Below, piece after piece: positions 43,214 to 52,408 of a DNA stretch of 64,000 bases. The stretch's first letter is position 1; the number at the start of each line of letters is the position of its first letter. Source of the DNA: Bacteroidota bacterium (GTDB lineage Bacteria > Bacteroidota > Bacteroidia > Chitinophagales > Chitinophagaceae); the NCBI GenBank assembly GCA_023386235.1, contig JAEWKC010000028.1:1-64000 (forward strand), given 5' to 3'. The notes below the pieces were generated by a model. That model was given only the letters and a program-made list of their open reading frames with translations. It did no database searches and was not told the DNA's origin. Made by a program: the position numbers and the translations under genes.

Positions 43214-44959
43214 ATGTACGACATCCTTCAATTAAACGACATGTTAGTTCCCGAACTAATTGACGTAGCAGAAAGCCTGAAAATTCCCGTAAAGAAAAAT
43301 GTAGAAAAGCAGGAGCTTATTTATCAAATATTAGATAAGCAGGCCATACAGGAAAGTGAACCCGGCGCTGACAAAAAAGACACTAAGCCTAAAAAAAGAA
43401 AGACCGTAAAAGCCACTACCGGCAATACTACCGAAGAGGCTTTTGTAGAAGAGTCTACTTCAGAAAAGCCACAGGCCGAAAAAGAACAACCGGCCGCCGC
43501 TAAAGAATCCTCTTCTGCAGAAAAGAAAACAAGAAAAAGAAAACCCATAAAGAAAGCAGTAGCCAAAGCCACATCCACCTCGGTAGAGAAAGATGATAAA
43601 GTAGAGCAGGCCGCTGAAAAAAGCACGACCAAAGAAGCGCTGCAAGAAAACGATTCAGACGACACGGATATAGAATCTGTGCCCGCAGAAGTGCCGCAGA
43701 TATCTGAAAAATTCCTGGAATTATTAAAAGACGATGAAGACAATATATCTGCCGAAGAATTAGAAAAAATGAGCGAAGAAGAAGTGATAGCGCAGCAGGT
43801 AACACATCATAAGCACAAAAGAGAACCTTTATTTAATATTGAGTTTGACGGGATCATCAACTCTGAAGGTGTGCTTGAAATGATGACCGACGGATACGGC
43901 TTCTTGCGTTCTTCCGATTATAACTACCTTTCATCGCCCGACGATGTGTATGTATCACCATCACAGATAAAACTGTTCGGATTAAAAACCGGCGATACAG
44001 TAACCGGTACCGTAAGACCTCCCAAAGAAGGTGAAAAATATTTTGCCTTATTAAAAGTAGAAAGAATAAACGGCAAAAGTCCCGAAGAAGTAAGAGACAG
44101 AGTACCGTTTGATTATCTTACACCGCTTTTCCCTTTCGAAAAATTAAATTTATTTACGTCTCCCGGCAACTACAGCACAAGAATAATGGATCTTTTTACA
44201 CCTATCGGTAAGGGCCAGAGAGGATTGATAGTAGCACCGCCAAAAGTGGGCAAAACCGTACTGCTAAAAGATGTAGCGAATGCCATAGCTAAAAATCATC
44301 CTGAGTGTTATTTAATGGTAGTGCTGATAGATGAACGTCCGGAAGAAGTGACCGATATGGAAAGAAGCGTAAATGCGGAAGTAATCGCCTCTACTTTTGA
44401 TGAGCCTGCCGATAAGCACGTAAAGGTTTCTACCATTGCATTACAAAAAGCTAAACGACTGGTAGAATGCGGACATGATGTAGTTATTTTACTGGACAGC
44501 ATTACGCGTTTGGCGCGTGCACACAATACGGTAGCACCCGCATCGGGCAAAGTGCTTTCCGGTGGTGTGGAAGCCAATGCGATGCAAAAGCCCAAACAAT
44601 TTTTTGGCGCTGCCCGTAAAATAGAATTTGGCGGATCATTAACCATACTTGCTACCGCGTTAATTGAAACCGGCAGCAAAATGGACGAAGTGATCTTTGA
44701 AGAATTTAAAGGCACCGGCAATATGGAACTGTTGCTCGACCGTCGTTTGGCCAATAAACGTATATATCCCGCCATCGACCTTGTATCATCATCTACCCGC
44801 CGAGACGATCTCTTGTTAGACAAAGATGTACTTTCAAGAATGAACATCCTGCGCGCTTACCTTAGTGATATGAAATCTGAAGAAGCGATGCCCGACTTAC
44901 TAAACAGGATGAAACATACCAAAAACAATGAAGAGTTTTTGATAAGTATGAATGGATAA
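43214..44959 (+). CDS. rho: Transcription termination factor Rho, with a long disordered insert
   Basis: A 581-residue Rho, longer than the E. coli protein of 419. Residues 1-45 form the Rho N-terminal helical domain. Residues 50-205 are a low-complexity insert with alternating Lys/Arg and Glu/Asp blocks (KPKKRKTVKA, KKTRKRKPIKK, DDTDIES). The RNA-binding OSB domain follows (GVLEMMTDGYGFLRSSDYNY, with YVSPSQIK), then the ATPase: APPKVGKTVLLKDV (P-loop), LIDERPEEVTDMERS, LLDSITRLARAHN (Walker B and Q loop region) and GGSLTILATALIETGS. Disordered Rho inserts are known in Bacteroidota. The gene is preceded by 277 nt without a supported gene. Confidence 0.95.
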   Translation: MYDILQLNDMLVPELIDVAESLKIPVKKNVEKQELIYQILDKQAIQESEPGADKKDTKPKKRKTVKATTGNTTEEAFVEESTSEKPQAEKEQPAAAKESSSAEKKTRKRKPIKKAVAKATSTSVEKDDKVEQAAEKSTTKEALQENDSDDTDIESVPAEVPQISEKFLELLKDDEDNISAEELEKMSEEEVIAQQVTHHKHKREPLFNIEFDGIINSEGVLEMMTDGYGFLRSSDYNYLSSPDDVYVSPSQIKLFGLKTGDTVTGTVRPPKEGEKYFALLKVERINGKSPEEVRDRVPFDYLTPLFPFEKLNLFTSPGNYSTRIMDLFTPIGKGQRGLIVAPPKVGKTVLLKDVANAIAKNHPECYLMVVLIDERPEEVTDMERSVNAEVIASTFDEPADKHVKVSTIALQKAKRLVECGHDVVILLDSITRLARAHNTVAPASGKVLSGGVEANAMQKPKQFFGAARKIEFGGSLTILATALIETGSKMDEVIFEEFKGTGNMELLLDRRLANKRIYPAIDLVSSSTRRDDLLLDKDVLSRMNILRAYLSDMKSEEAMPDLLNRMKHTKNNEEFLISMNG

Positions 44960-45427
44960 GAGAGAGGGATGAGGTGGCAGGAATGAGGGGTGAGGAATGA
45001 GGGAAGATTGAAAGCATGGAGTTGGAAGTAAAAAACCAGACTCTGCTATCCCCCGCTGGCGGTGGAAATAAATTACCTTTGTATTTTCGTTATAAAAAAC
45101 ACAGGAAAGCACCGAGTTGCAAGAAAAAACCAGACTCTCTTATCCCCCGCTGGCGGGGGCAGGGGGTGGAAAACATAAATAACCTTTGCGCCTTCTTAGG
45201 CTCTGCCTCAGCCGTGACTCCCGAAAAGATACCGCGCTATCGTTTCAACATCAAAAAAGCAAAAAGAATGAAAGCACATATCGCCGCAGGCAGTAGGATA
45301 CAGCTACAAAGCTAAGATGCTTGGTAGATCAGCTACTTTTTATTACCCCAATTGAGTATCAATCGTTAATTTTTATGGATATTTCTCTGAAATATTGTTT
45401 CTTTGCACAATTAATTTTTTTCTAAGC
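44960..45427. repeat. Gene-free region with two IPRWRG-type repeats
   Basis: About 470 nt without a supported gene between rho and carA. Two related units read AAACCAGACTCT...TATCCCCCGCTGGCGG at about 45033-45064 and 45127-45160, the second with a GC-rich arm pair (CCCCCGC/GCGGGGG) that folds. A third relative lies at 55775-55812. The 99-codon frame through both units is judged a repeat-driven artefact. The last 60 nt hold a T-rich carA promoter region with a partial -7 element (TTTCTTTG, 45398-45405). Confidence 0.7.
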
Positions 45428-46537
45428 ATGGCGCAAGAAGCAATCCCCGCAATTTTATTATTAGAAGATGGCAACGTTTTTCACGGAAAATCTTTCGGCA
45501 AGGCCGGAACCGCATCCGGAGAAATTTGTTTTAATACCGGCATGACCGGGTACCAGGAAGTTTTTACCGATCCGAGTTACTACGGGCAAATATTGATAAT
45601 GAACAATGTACACATTGGTAACTATGGTGTAAACAGAAAGGATGTAGAAAGCGACAACGTAAAAATAAAAGGACTGATTGCACGCAACCTAGAAGAAAAG
45701 TTCTCGCGCTACCAGGCAGATACCGACCTGAATGCTTATCTTGTAGAAAACAATATTGTTTCCATTGCAGATATTGATACGCGCGCGCTGGTCACACATA
45801 TCAGAAACAAAGGCGCTATGAACTGCATCATTTCTACAGAGATCACGGATATTGACAAACTAAAGGAAGAACTGGCTAAAGTACCGCCAATGGAAGGTTT
45901 AGACCTGTCTAAAGAAGTGTCTACAAAAGAAGCTTACAATGTAGGCGATGAAAACGCGCCCATCAAAATTGCCGCTCTTGACTTTGGCATTAAAAGAAAC
46001 ATTATCAACTGCATGGTTGAACGCGGCGCCTTCGTGCGCGTGTTTCCCGGAGATACATCTTTAGAAAAAATTAAAGAAGAGTTTAATCCTGATGGATACT
46101 TTCTTTCCAACGGACCGGGCGACCCTTCCGCCATGAGCTATGCCATTGAAACGGCAAAAAAAATACTGACAGAAAATAAACCCGCCTTCGGAATTTGCTT
46201 AGGACACCAACTATTGGCGCTGGCTAATGATATTCCCACATACAAAATGCATCACGGACACAGGGGGCTTAACCACCCGGTAAATAATCTTATTACAGGG
46301 TTAAGTGAAATCAGCACACAAAATCACGGATTTGCGGTAGATCCTGAAAAAATAAAAGAAAATCCTGAAGTAGAGGTTACGCATATCAACCTGAACGATG
46401 ACAGCATTGAAGGTTTCAGGATGAAAAATAAGCCTGTCTTTTCAGTACAATATCACCCGGAAGCTACGCCGGGGCCGCATGACAGCCGAATTTTGTTTGA
46501 TGACTTTATTGACCTGATCAAAAAAGATAAAGCATAG
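45428..46537 (+). CDS. carA: Carbamoyl-phosphate synthase small subunit
   Basis: A 369-residue glutaminase subunit that feeds ammonia to CarB for arginine and pyrimidine synthesis. The N-terminal domain begins AILLLEDGNVFHGKSFG and contains GMTGYQEVFTDPSYYGQI. The class I amidotransferase triad is visible as Cys in FGICLGHQLLALA and His and Glu in QYHPEATPGPHDS. Start 45428 (MAQEAIPAILL) is preferred to the frame opening 11 codons upstream, which runs into the promoter. carB is not in the window. Confidence 0.96.
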   Translation: MAQEAIPAILLLEDGNVFHGKSFGKAGTASGEICFNTGMTGYQEVFTDPSYYGQILIMNNVHIGNYGVNRKDVESDNVKIKGLIARNLEEKFSRYQADTDLNAYLVENNIVSIADIDTRALVTHIRNKGAMNCIISTEITDIDKLKEELAKVPPMEGLDLSKEVSTKEAYNVGDENAPIKIAALDFGIKRNIINCMVERGAFVRVFPGDTSLEKIKEEFNPDGYFLSNGPGDPSAMSYAIETAKKILTENKPAFGICLGHQLLALANDIPTYKMHHGHRGLNHPVNNLITGLSEISTQNHGFAVDPEKIKENPEVEVTHINLNDDSIEGFRMKNKPVFSVQYHPEATPGPHDSRILFDDFIDLIKKDKA

Positions 46538-46547
46538 TGTTGCCTTA

Positions 46548-47165
46548 CTAATCTGAATTTTTTAATTCAACAGGTGTATAAATATTTTTGTAGTTCTCCA
46601 TTTCAAACAATACTTCCTCTGTAGCATTGAATTTAAATATTTCAGGCTCAGACCCATCTTCGGTGCCTTCTATGGCGCCATATAAATCTTTGTAAGGAGG
46701 AAACGCGCGTACATTTTGTGGCTTATCAGATATTTTCACCAGCTGATCGGGCAATATTCTATAAGTATTTTTATCAGCAAAAGTGTTTTTTCCATCCAGC
46801 AAATTTTGCAGACTATCTACCAAACCTTTTGCATGGGCTACATTCGCGCTGTCTATAACAACCGGCGACAATGGTTTTCTGCCTCCATAGATTGTATCGG
46901 AACTTAGGTTCAGTACATAATATCCCTGCTCTTGTGGTATAGGTACGTTGTATGTTTTACCATCTTTATCAACTTCTATTTCCTTTACATTTTTAAATCC
47001 GGATAAATCAAATTCATCACTATTAAAGATTGTAGTCGTTTTATTAGTGAGCTGCTGCTGAAACACTTTTAACTCGCCATTAAAAAATACCATTACTTTT
47101 CTTTCAACGGGCTGACTACAGGAAAAAAGAAAGATGAGCGCGAAGATAACTGAGAAATATTTCAT
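46548..47165 (-). CDS. Hypothetical lipoprotein
   Basis: A 205-residue lipoprotein with lipobox cysteine C16 (FLFSC). It contains FFNGELKVFQQQLTNKTTTIFNSDEFDL near the N-terminus (only fragments recognised), and a beta-rich remainder. I know of no clear family. A repeated KTYxxP-type strand and the SPVVIDSANVAHAKGLVDSLQNLL helix are the main visible features. It converges on carA with 10 nt between stops and lies downstream of sodB, separated by the terminator at 47196-47227. Confidence 0.7.
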   Translation of the reverse strand: MKYFSVIFALIFLFSCSQPVERKVMVFFNGELKVFQQQLTNKTTTIFNSDEFDLSGFKNVKEIEVDKDGKTYNVPIPQEQGYYVLNLSSDTIYGGRKPLSPVVIDSANVAHAKGLVDSLQNLLDGKNTFADKNTYRILPDQLVKISDKPQNVRAFPPYKDLYGAIEGTEDGSEPEIFKFNATEEVLFEMENYKNIYTPVELKNSD

Positions 47166-47195
47166 AGATAACAGGATTTTTTCAAGTTCAAATAT

Positions 47196-47227
47196 AAAAA
47201 AAAGCAGGCAAAGAAAACTCTGCCTGC
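47196..47227 (-). terminator. Rho-independent terminator of the superoxide dismutase gene
   Basis: On the minus strand, GCAGGCA (47227-47221) pairs perfectly with TGCCTGC (47210-47204) across 10 nt, followed by seven or more T residues. Confidence 0.85.
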
Positions 47228-47259
47228 CTGGATATTTTTTAATTTAAGTATGCTGATGA

Positions 47260-47865
47260 TTATTTTGCAGCGCTGTAATGTTCTGCAACCTTGTCCCAGT
47301 TTACCACGTTCCAAAAAGCTTCCAGATAATCCGGTCTACGGTTTTGATAGTTAAGGTAGTAAGCATGTTCCCACACGTCAACCCCTAATATTGGCGTACC
47401 TTTTACTTCCGCCACATCCATCAGAGGATTATCCTGGTTGGGTGTAGAGGTAATTTCCAGTTTGCCGTCTTTCGCTATCAGCCAGGCCCAACCGCTACCA
47501 AATCTTGATGCAGCCGCTTCGTTGAATTTCTTTTTAAAATCTTCAAAAGATCCGAATGCTTCTTTAATAGCTTCAGCCAGTTCACCTGTAGGCTCACCGC
47601 CTGCATTAGGGGCTAGTATTTCCCAGAAAAAAGTATGGTTCCAATGACCGCCACCGTTATTTCTTACTGCTGTAGAAATGCTTCCCGCATTGGCCAATAG
47701 TTCTTCTAAAGTTTTATTTTCGTTTTCTGTACCTTTTACTGCTTCGTTTAGTTTAGTAACATACCCGTTATGGTGCTTACCATGATGTATTTCCATTGTT
47801 TTGGCATCAATATGTGGTTCTAACGCATCAAAAGCATAAGGTAAATCCGGTAATGTAAATGACAT
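47260..47865 (-). CDS. Superoxide dismutase, Fe/Mn type
   Basis: A 201-residue enzyme that converts superoxide to hydrogen peroxide and oxygen. The metal ligands are His in TMEIHHGKHHNGYV, His in GGHWNHTFFW and Asp and His in VDVWEHAYYL. NYQNRRPDYLEAFWNVVNWD closes the family pattern. Whether iron or manganese is used cannot be decided by reading; the GSGWAWL segment is shared. It has no signal peptide, so it is cytoplasmic. A single-gene unit with its own promoter and terminator. Confidence 0.95.
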   Translation of the reverse strand: MSFTLPDLPYAFDALEPHIDAKTMEIHHGKHHNGYVTKLNEAVKGTENENKTLEELLANAGSISTAVRNNGGGHWNHTFFWEILAPNAGGEPTGELAEAIKEAFGSFEDFKKKFNEAAASRFGSGWAWLIAKDGKLEITSTPNQDNPLMDVAEVKGTPILGVDVWEHAYYLNYQNRRPDYLEAFWNVVNWDKVAEHYSAAK

Positions 47866-47912
47866 AGTTTTAGTTTTTTTATTGAAGTAATATTTTTTCT
47901 CTTGTACTCCTA

Positions 47913-47920
47913 CAAATTTA
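47913..47920 (-). promoter_or_regulatory. -7 promoter element of the superoxide dismutase gene
   Basis: The minus strand reads TAAATTTG, a perfect TAnnTTTG, with a weak TTTC (47945-47942) about 21 bp upstream as -33. The leader to the start codon is about 45 nt. Confidence 0.45.
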
Positions 47921-48007
47921 ATGCATTAACTCATTAATATCGAAAACTTTATATTGTAAAAATGTTAATTATCAGTACCGATACAAATAAACGAGATTTG
48001 TAAAAAA

Positions 48008-48472
48008 TTATCTTTTATTCCTGAAAAATTCTTTCATTAAGCTAATACATTCGTTTTGCAGCACGCCTTGTATTATTTCCGTTTTGGGATGAAATGGTGT
48101 ATGCTTTACATATTTTCGATAACCGTTTTTTTCATCAGGTGCACCGTATACGATTCTTCCCAACTTAGACCAATAAACAGCTCCGCAGCACATAAGACAA
48201 GGTTCTAAGGTTACATACAAAGTAGCATCGGGCAGGTATTTGGCGCCCAATACATTGTAGGCCGTGGTCAGTGCCAATATTTCAGCATGTGCCGTAGAAT
48301 CTTTTAATAATTCTACCTGGTTATGCGCTTTTGCTATCACCTGCTCATTTACCACCAATACAGCGCCAATAGGCACTTCATCGGCATCAAAAGCTTTATG
48401 CGCCTCTCTTAGAGCGAGGCGCATAAAATAATCATCAGACTTCTCAGGTAAGTCTATTATGTTACGTAACAC
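48008..48472 (-). CDS. tadA: tRNA-specific adenosine deaminase TadA
   Basis: A 154-residue zinc deaminase that converts A34 to inosine in tRNA-Arg. HAEILAL provides the His ligand and catalytic Glu, and TLEPCLMCCGAVYWSKLGRIVYGA provides the two Cys ligands and the tRNA-type core. DDYFMRLALREAHKAFDADEVPIGAVLV matches the usual N-terminus, so the start is placed upstream at GTG 48472. It starts 5 nt after the cytochrome gene on the same strand. Confidence 0.9.
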   Translation of the reverse strand: MLRNIIDLPEKSDDYFMRLALREAHKAFDADEVPIGAVLVVNEQVIAKAHNQVELLKDSTAHAEILALTTAYNVLGAKYLPDATLYVTLEPCLMCCGAVYWSKLGRIVYGAPDEKNGYRKYVKHTPFHPKTEIIQGVLQNECISLMKEFFRNKR

Positions 48473-48477
48473 AAATA

Positions 48478-48879
48478 TTATTTTTTCAGAGCCATAATGT
48501 CTTTTGCCAACGTTTCAGCTTCTTCCTGCTTCATGTTTGGATGAGAAGCCATTGGCACATTGCCCCATACACCAGATCCGCCGTTTAAAATTTTATCGGC
48601 CAGGTAATTAATGGTTTCCGAATTATTATCGTACTTATTAGCTACTGCTACATAAGAAGGTCCTATAGACGCGGCATCAATTTGATGACAGGCCGCACAA
48701 TCGCTTTTATTCATCAGGTTTTTCAAGGCAATCCCTTCGGGAGAGTTGGTTGCATCTTGCTTAATCATTGACTGAGGTGCCGGCGCATCTGTGGTAGTAG
48801 CCGCATTATCAGCGTCTCCACCGCCACACGACGCAAGAAAGACCAAGAATGCCGCAACAGGAATTAATACTCTTTTCAT
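48478..48879 (-). CDS. c-type cytochrome lipoprotein
   Basis: A 133-residue class I cytochrome c. The lipobox cysteine is C18 (FLASC), followed by a Ala/Thr/Asp-rich linker (22-40). The heme site is C61-A-A-C64-H65, and the likely distal Met is in WGNVPMASHPNM. It resembles cytochrome c551/c552 and should carry electrons at the periplasmic face, anchored by lipid. It is followed by tadA, with no obvious functional link. Confidence 0.9.
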   Translation of the reverse strand: MKRVLIPVAAFLVFLASCGGGDADNAATTTDAPAPQSMIKQDATNSPEGIALKNLMNKSDCAACHQIDAASIGPSYVAVANKYDNNSETINYLADKILNGGSGVWGNVPMASHPNMKQEEAETLAKDIMALKK

Positions 48880-49129
48880 CTCTTTATTTTTTGTTATTAT
48901 TGTGTCATTAAATCAGCCAAGCTAATTGATTGCTTTTTAAATCTCACCCAAAGCGAATGGCTGATTTATTTTAAGTTATATACAGATTTAATTTTTCAGT
49001 AATTTTCAAAACCAAAGACCCGAAGTTAAAGTGTTTTCGCGATAAAGAAAAATCGGTAACTACAGTCTCTTTCTTTTCAACAAAAGACTAACAAATCTTT
49101 TGCCATCCTATATATTCTTAGAAAAATTT

Positions 49130-49137
49130 TACATTTG
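49130..49137 (+). promoter_or_regulatory. -7 promoter element of the PfkB kinase gene
   Basis: TACATTTG is a perfect TAnnTTTG located 20 nt before the start codon. A -33 match at the right distance was not found. The rest of the 278-nt gap upstream holds nothing else I can support. Confidence 0.45.
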
Positions 49138-49157
49138 CAATCAAATAAAAAAATAAG

Positions 49158-50090
49158 ATGTCTCTAACTATTGTTGGTACTATGGCATTTGATGCTATTG
49201 AAACCCCATTTGCTAAAACAGATAAAACGATCGGCGGCTCCGGAACCTATTGCGCATATGCTGCTTCTAAATTTGTAAATGACATAAATATGATTTCCAT
49301 TGTGGGAAATGATTTTCCGCAGGAAGTGATTGCTCATATGAATAGTGTTGGTATTAAAACCGAAGGCGTAGAAAGGTTACAGAACGTAAAATCTTTTTTT
49401 TGGAGCGGCAAATATCACCTGGATATGAATACACGCGATTCTTTAGTTACAGAATTAAACGCTTTAGCTCATTTCAATCCTGTAGTGCCTGAAAGCTACC
49501 AGAATACCGATTACCTGCTGGTAGGCAATCTTGTACCTGGCGTGCAGAAATCGGTAATTACACAGTTTGCCAATAAGCCGAAATTAATAGTATTAGACAC
49601 TATGAATTTCTGGATGGAAACAGCGATGGAAGACCTGAAAGATGTGCTTACGCTTACAGATGTGCTGGTAGTAAATGACAGCGAAGCCCGACAACTTTCT
49701 GAAGAATATTCATTAGTGAAAGCTGCAAAAAAAATAATGAGTATGGGTCCTAAATTTTTGGTAATAAAAAAAGGAGAGCACGGAGCTTTATTGTTCAATC
49801 AGGACGAAGTTTTCTTCGCTCCCGCCCTTCCGCTGGAAGATGTATTTGACCCGACAGGCGCCGGCGATACTTTTGCCGGTGGCTTTATAGGACACATTGC
49901 CCGGACTGATGACATTTCTTTTGAAAACATGAAAACAGCTGTAATCATGGGTTCTGTAACGGCTAACTATTGCGTTGAAAAAATAGGTATAGAAAGAATA
50001 AAAGAAATACAAAAAACTGATATACAGGAAAGATTGAAAAGCTTTGTAAATCTTTGCAGCTTTAACTATAGCTTAGAGCAGGATACATAA
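49158..50090 (+). CDS. PfkB-family sugar or nucleoside kinase
   Basis: A 310-residue ribokinase-like kinase. The conserved DPTGAGDTFAGGFIGHIA (about 236-253) contains the catalytic Asp and anion hole, and IGGSGTYCAYAASKF near the N-terminus is the first PfkB signature. VLVVNDSEARQLSEE and FLVIKKGEHGALLF match the nucleotide-binding region. The substrate is unclear; many Bacteroidota members of this type are annotated only as sugar kinases. It ends before the bidirectional terminator at 50135-50164. Confidence 0.88.
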   Translation: MSLTIVGTMAFDAIETPFAKTDKTIGGSGTYCAYAASKFVNDINMISIVGNDFPQEVIAHMNSVGIKTEGVERLQNVKSFFWSGKYHLDMNTRDSLVTELNALAHFNPVVPESYQNTDYLLVGNLVPGVQKSVITQFANKPKLIVLDTMNFWMETAMEDLKDVLTLTDVLVVNDSEARQLSEEYSLVKAAKKIMSMGPKFLVIKKGEHGALLFNQDEVFFAPALPLEDVFDPTGAGDTFAGGFIGHIARTDDISFENMKTAVIMGSVTANYCVEKIGIERIKEIQKTDIQERLKSFVNLCSFNYSLEQDT

Positions 50091-50134
50091 CGCAAATTGA
50101 AACTTACCTAATCTAAAGACAAGTAAAAATATAT

Positions 50135-50164
50135 AAAAAAGGTAGCTGTTTTGCTACCTTTTTT
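50135..50164. terminator. Bidirectional terminator between two convergent genes
   Basis: AAAAAAGGTAGC and GCTACCTTTTTT form a symmetrical hairpin with a TGTTTT loop. It has T-runs on both strands and serves both the kinase gene and the convergent methyltransferase gene. Confidence 0.88.
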
Positions 50165-50179
50165 ACTGCTTACAAAAGT

Positions 50180-50710
50180 TTACTTTTGAGGTACTATCCA
50201 TAAATAAACCGTTCTGCCATCTACCACAATTTCCTGCTCGGGCTTCCAGTCTCCCATATTAAAAGAGTGAGAAACCACGCGGCTTCCGGGCTTCATTTCC
50301 GCAAGAATTTTTGGCTTTAGTTTCAGGTTTACATCAGGAAGGAGGTACAGGGTAAGCACACTTGCTTTGCTAAAGTCAAATTCAAACAAATCGCCTTGGT
50401 GAAACTGAACTTTTTGCTGAATCCCGGCTTTTTTAGCATTCTCGTTAGCTTCTTTTACTCTTTGTGCATCAAGGTCAATACCTACACCGGTAGCTCCGTA
50501 CTTTTTTGCGGGAGTTACCACAATTCTTCCATCGCCGCAGCCAAGATCATAAACAACATCATTGCTGTTTACTTTGGCTACATTCAGCATTGCATCTACA
50601 ACCGTTTGAGGAGTTGGAACATAAGGCACATCAAGATTTCTTTCCTGAGCCCATAATTGTGTACTGCATGTAAAGAGCAGTAATAAAACCAAAGAATTAA
50701 TTGTTTTCAT
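50180..50710 (-). CDS. Exported class I SAM-dependent methyltransferase-like protein
   Basis: A 176-residue protein with a signal peptide (1-22, ending LWAQ) in front of a Rossmann methyltransferase domain. VVYDLGCGDGRIVV is motif I, GVGIDLDAQRVKEA motif II, and HQGDLFEFDFSKASVLTLYLLPDV motif IV to post IV. The family is related to lysine methyltransferases. Export is odd because S-adenosylmethionine is cytoplasmic. Either the fold binds another ligand in the periplasm, or the N-terminal helix is a membrane anchor. The upstream TTG extension is not needed. Confidence 0.82.
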   Translation of the reverse strand: MKTINSLVLLLLFTCSTQLWAQERNLDVPYVPTPQTVVDAMLNVAKVNSNDVVYDLGCGDGRIVVTPAKKYGATGVGIDLDAQRVKEANENAKKAGIQQKVQFHQGDLFEFDFSKASVLTLYLLPDVNLKLKPKILAEMKPGSRVVSHSFNMGDWKPEQEIVVDGRTVYLWIVPQK

Positions 50711-50744
50711 TTTTGTCAATTTTAAATATTAAAAAATAGTTTTC

Positions 50745-52134
50745 TTATATAACATCCTTTTTGTATTCCTTCTTTATCGAAAAAAAATAAACAAGCAAGC
50801 CCAACAACAAAATACTTACGCCTAACAAAGAGCCAATAACGGTAACCATCAGGCTTGAGTATAATAAATAAGCACTAAACCCAATAAATACGATAGGTGT
50901 AAACGGGTATAACGGTACTTTAAACGGACGAGGCGCATCGGGCTTCTTTTGGCGAAGAATAATCAAACCGATGCCGGTACATAAAAAGAAAAACCAAAAA
51001 ACCGGCGCTGTAAAGTCTACCATTGCCTCGAAGCCATTGCGTGCGAAAGCGCCGAATACTATTAATAATATGGCTATACCTCCTTGCGCCAGCAGCGAAT
51101 TGACGGGGGCAGACTTTTTATTGTTCCATTTGCCTAAAAAAGAAAACCGATTAAAATCTTTACCAAAAGAATAGCTTGACCTTGCCCCGGTAAATATGGT
51201 TGTATTCAGTGAAGTTAATGCAGATAAACATACTAACAACCCTATCAACACTACGCCGGTCTGACCTAAAGTAGCCTGCATCATACTGGCGCCCACAGCT
51301 TCAGATGCGGCAATACCTTCTAACCCTAACACATTTAAAAAAGCAAGATTAACCAGTAAATAAACAACTGTGATAATAAATAAACTGGCAATTAGCACAA
51401 AAGACATTTTTCTGCTTCCCGCTTTTAATTCTGATGATATATAAGCCGCTTCATTCCAACCGCCAAAAGTGAGCAATACAAAAATAAAAGCCAGGCTGAG
51501 TGAAGGGTTTACGGGTGGTTCATACGCCTCTGCAACTGACATTGCCGAATTAGCGGGCTCAATAAAAAAACCTGTAAAAACAATAATAAATATTCCTGCG
51601 AACTGTAGTGCCGATAAAGCTTTTTGAATACCGGTGCCGAATTTGATACCCAGCACATTAATGAGCGTCAGCAGTATTACTACGCCCACGGCATATAAAG
51701 ATGAGGTATACTTTCCCAGATCATATACCTGCGACATATAATCGCCAATGATAAAAGCCAGCAAGGCTATAGAGCCGGTTTGTACAATGGGGATACGCGC
51801 CCAGGCAAATAAAAATGAAAAAAGCTTTCCGAATGCAAGCTTTAAAAAAATGGTAATCTCCTCCCGTACTGGGAAAGGCAGCGCTTAATTCTGAATAACA
51901 CAAAGCGCCGATAAGAGAGATGATACCGTCCAATACCCACACAAATAAAAACCAGTACCCATCCACGGTGTTGGCGGCTACCACCGAAGGCGACCTGAAA
52001 ATTCCCGCGCCTATAACAATACCTGTAATTAGTACAATAGCATCTATAAGACGCAGCGCGGGTTTCGGCGAAGTCAAAGAATGTTCTTTTGTATTTTGTA
52101 AACCAATGTCATCCGCTTCTGAATAATTTTTCAT
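50745..52134 (-). pseudogene. APC-family amino-acid permease, frameshifted
   Basis: Two adjacent minus-strand frames, 51721-52134 and 50745-51764, make one amino-acid-polyamine-organocation permease of about 460 residues. The N-terminal part shows the family start (VLITGIVIGAGIFRSPSV, GALCYSELSAAFPSTGGDYHF). The frame breaks in a homopolymer at 51844-51850 (seven T on the minus strand). With six T the reading would continue as GGDYHFLKLAFGKLFSFLFAW into the second frame, which holds TM helices 4 to 12. This could be a sequencing error, a phase-variable tract or a real inactivation. Its substrate cannot be told. Confidence 0.85.
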
Positions 52135-52408
52135 CAAAAGTTTATATAATTAGGGAAGAAGTCGTTCGCACCTGTGTCTGTGTGTATAATACTCGTAAAA
52201 TAATACAGAAAGCTTATGTATACTGTTTTTAAAAAGTTAATTTGACGCTAAGAATCAGCGAGTTATGATAATTTTAAGGCATCCATAAGATTTTTTATAT
52301 TGAATTAAACATTTAGATATGATTGCCTATCTGTTGGCTTATCACTTTTTATTCTAATTACTTTATCTTTACTTATTAAAATACCATTTTAGTTCGTATA
52401 CTTTTAGC

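Noticed and set aside
45016..45315. 99-codon frame between rho and carA
   Set aside because: It is driven by two copies of a noncoding repeat and has no domain or signal.
52135..52408. Search for a tRNA or riboswitch in the gap before the NlpC/P60 gene
   Set aside because: No cloverleaf or conserved riboswitch core was seen; only AT-rich sequence with a weak -7-like element near the gene.
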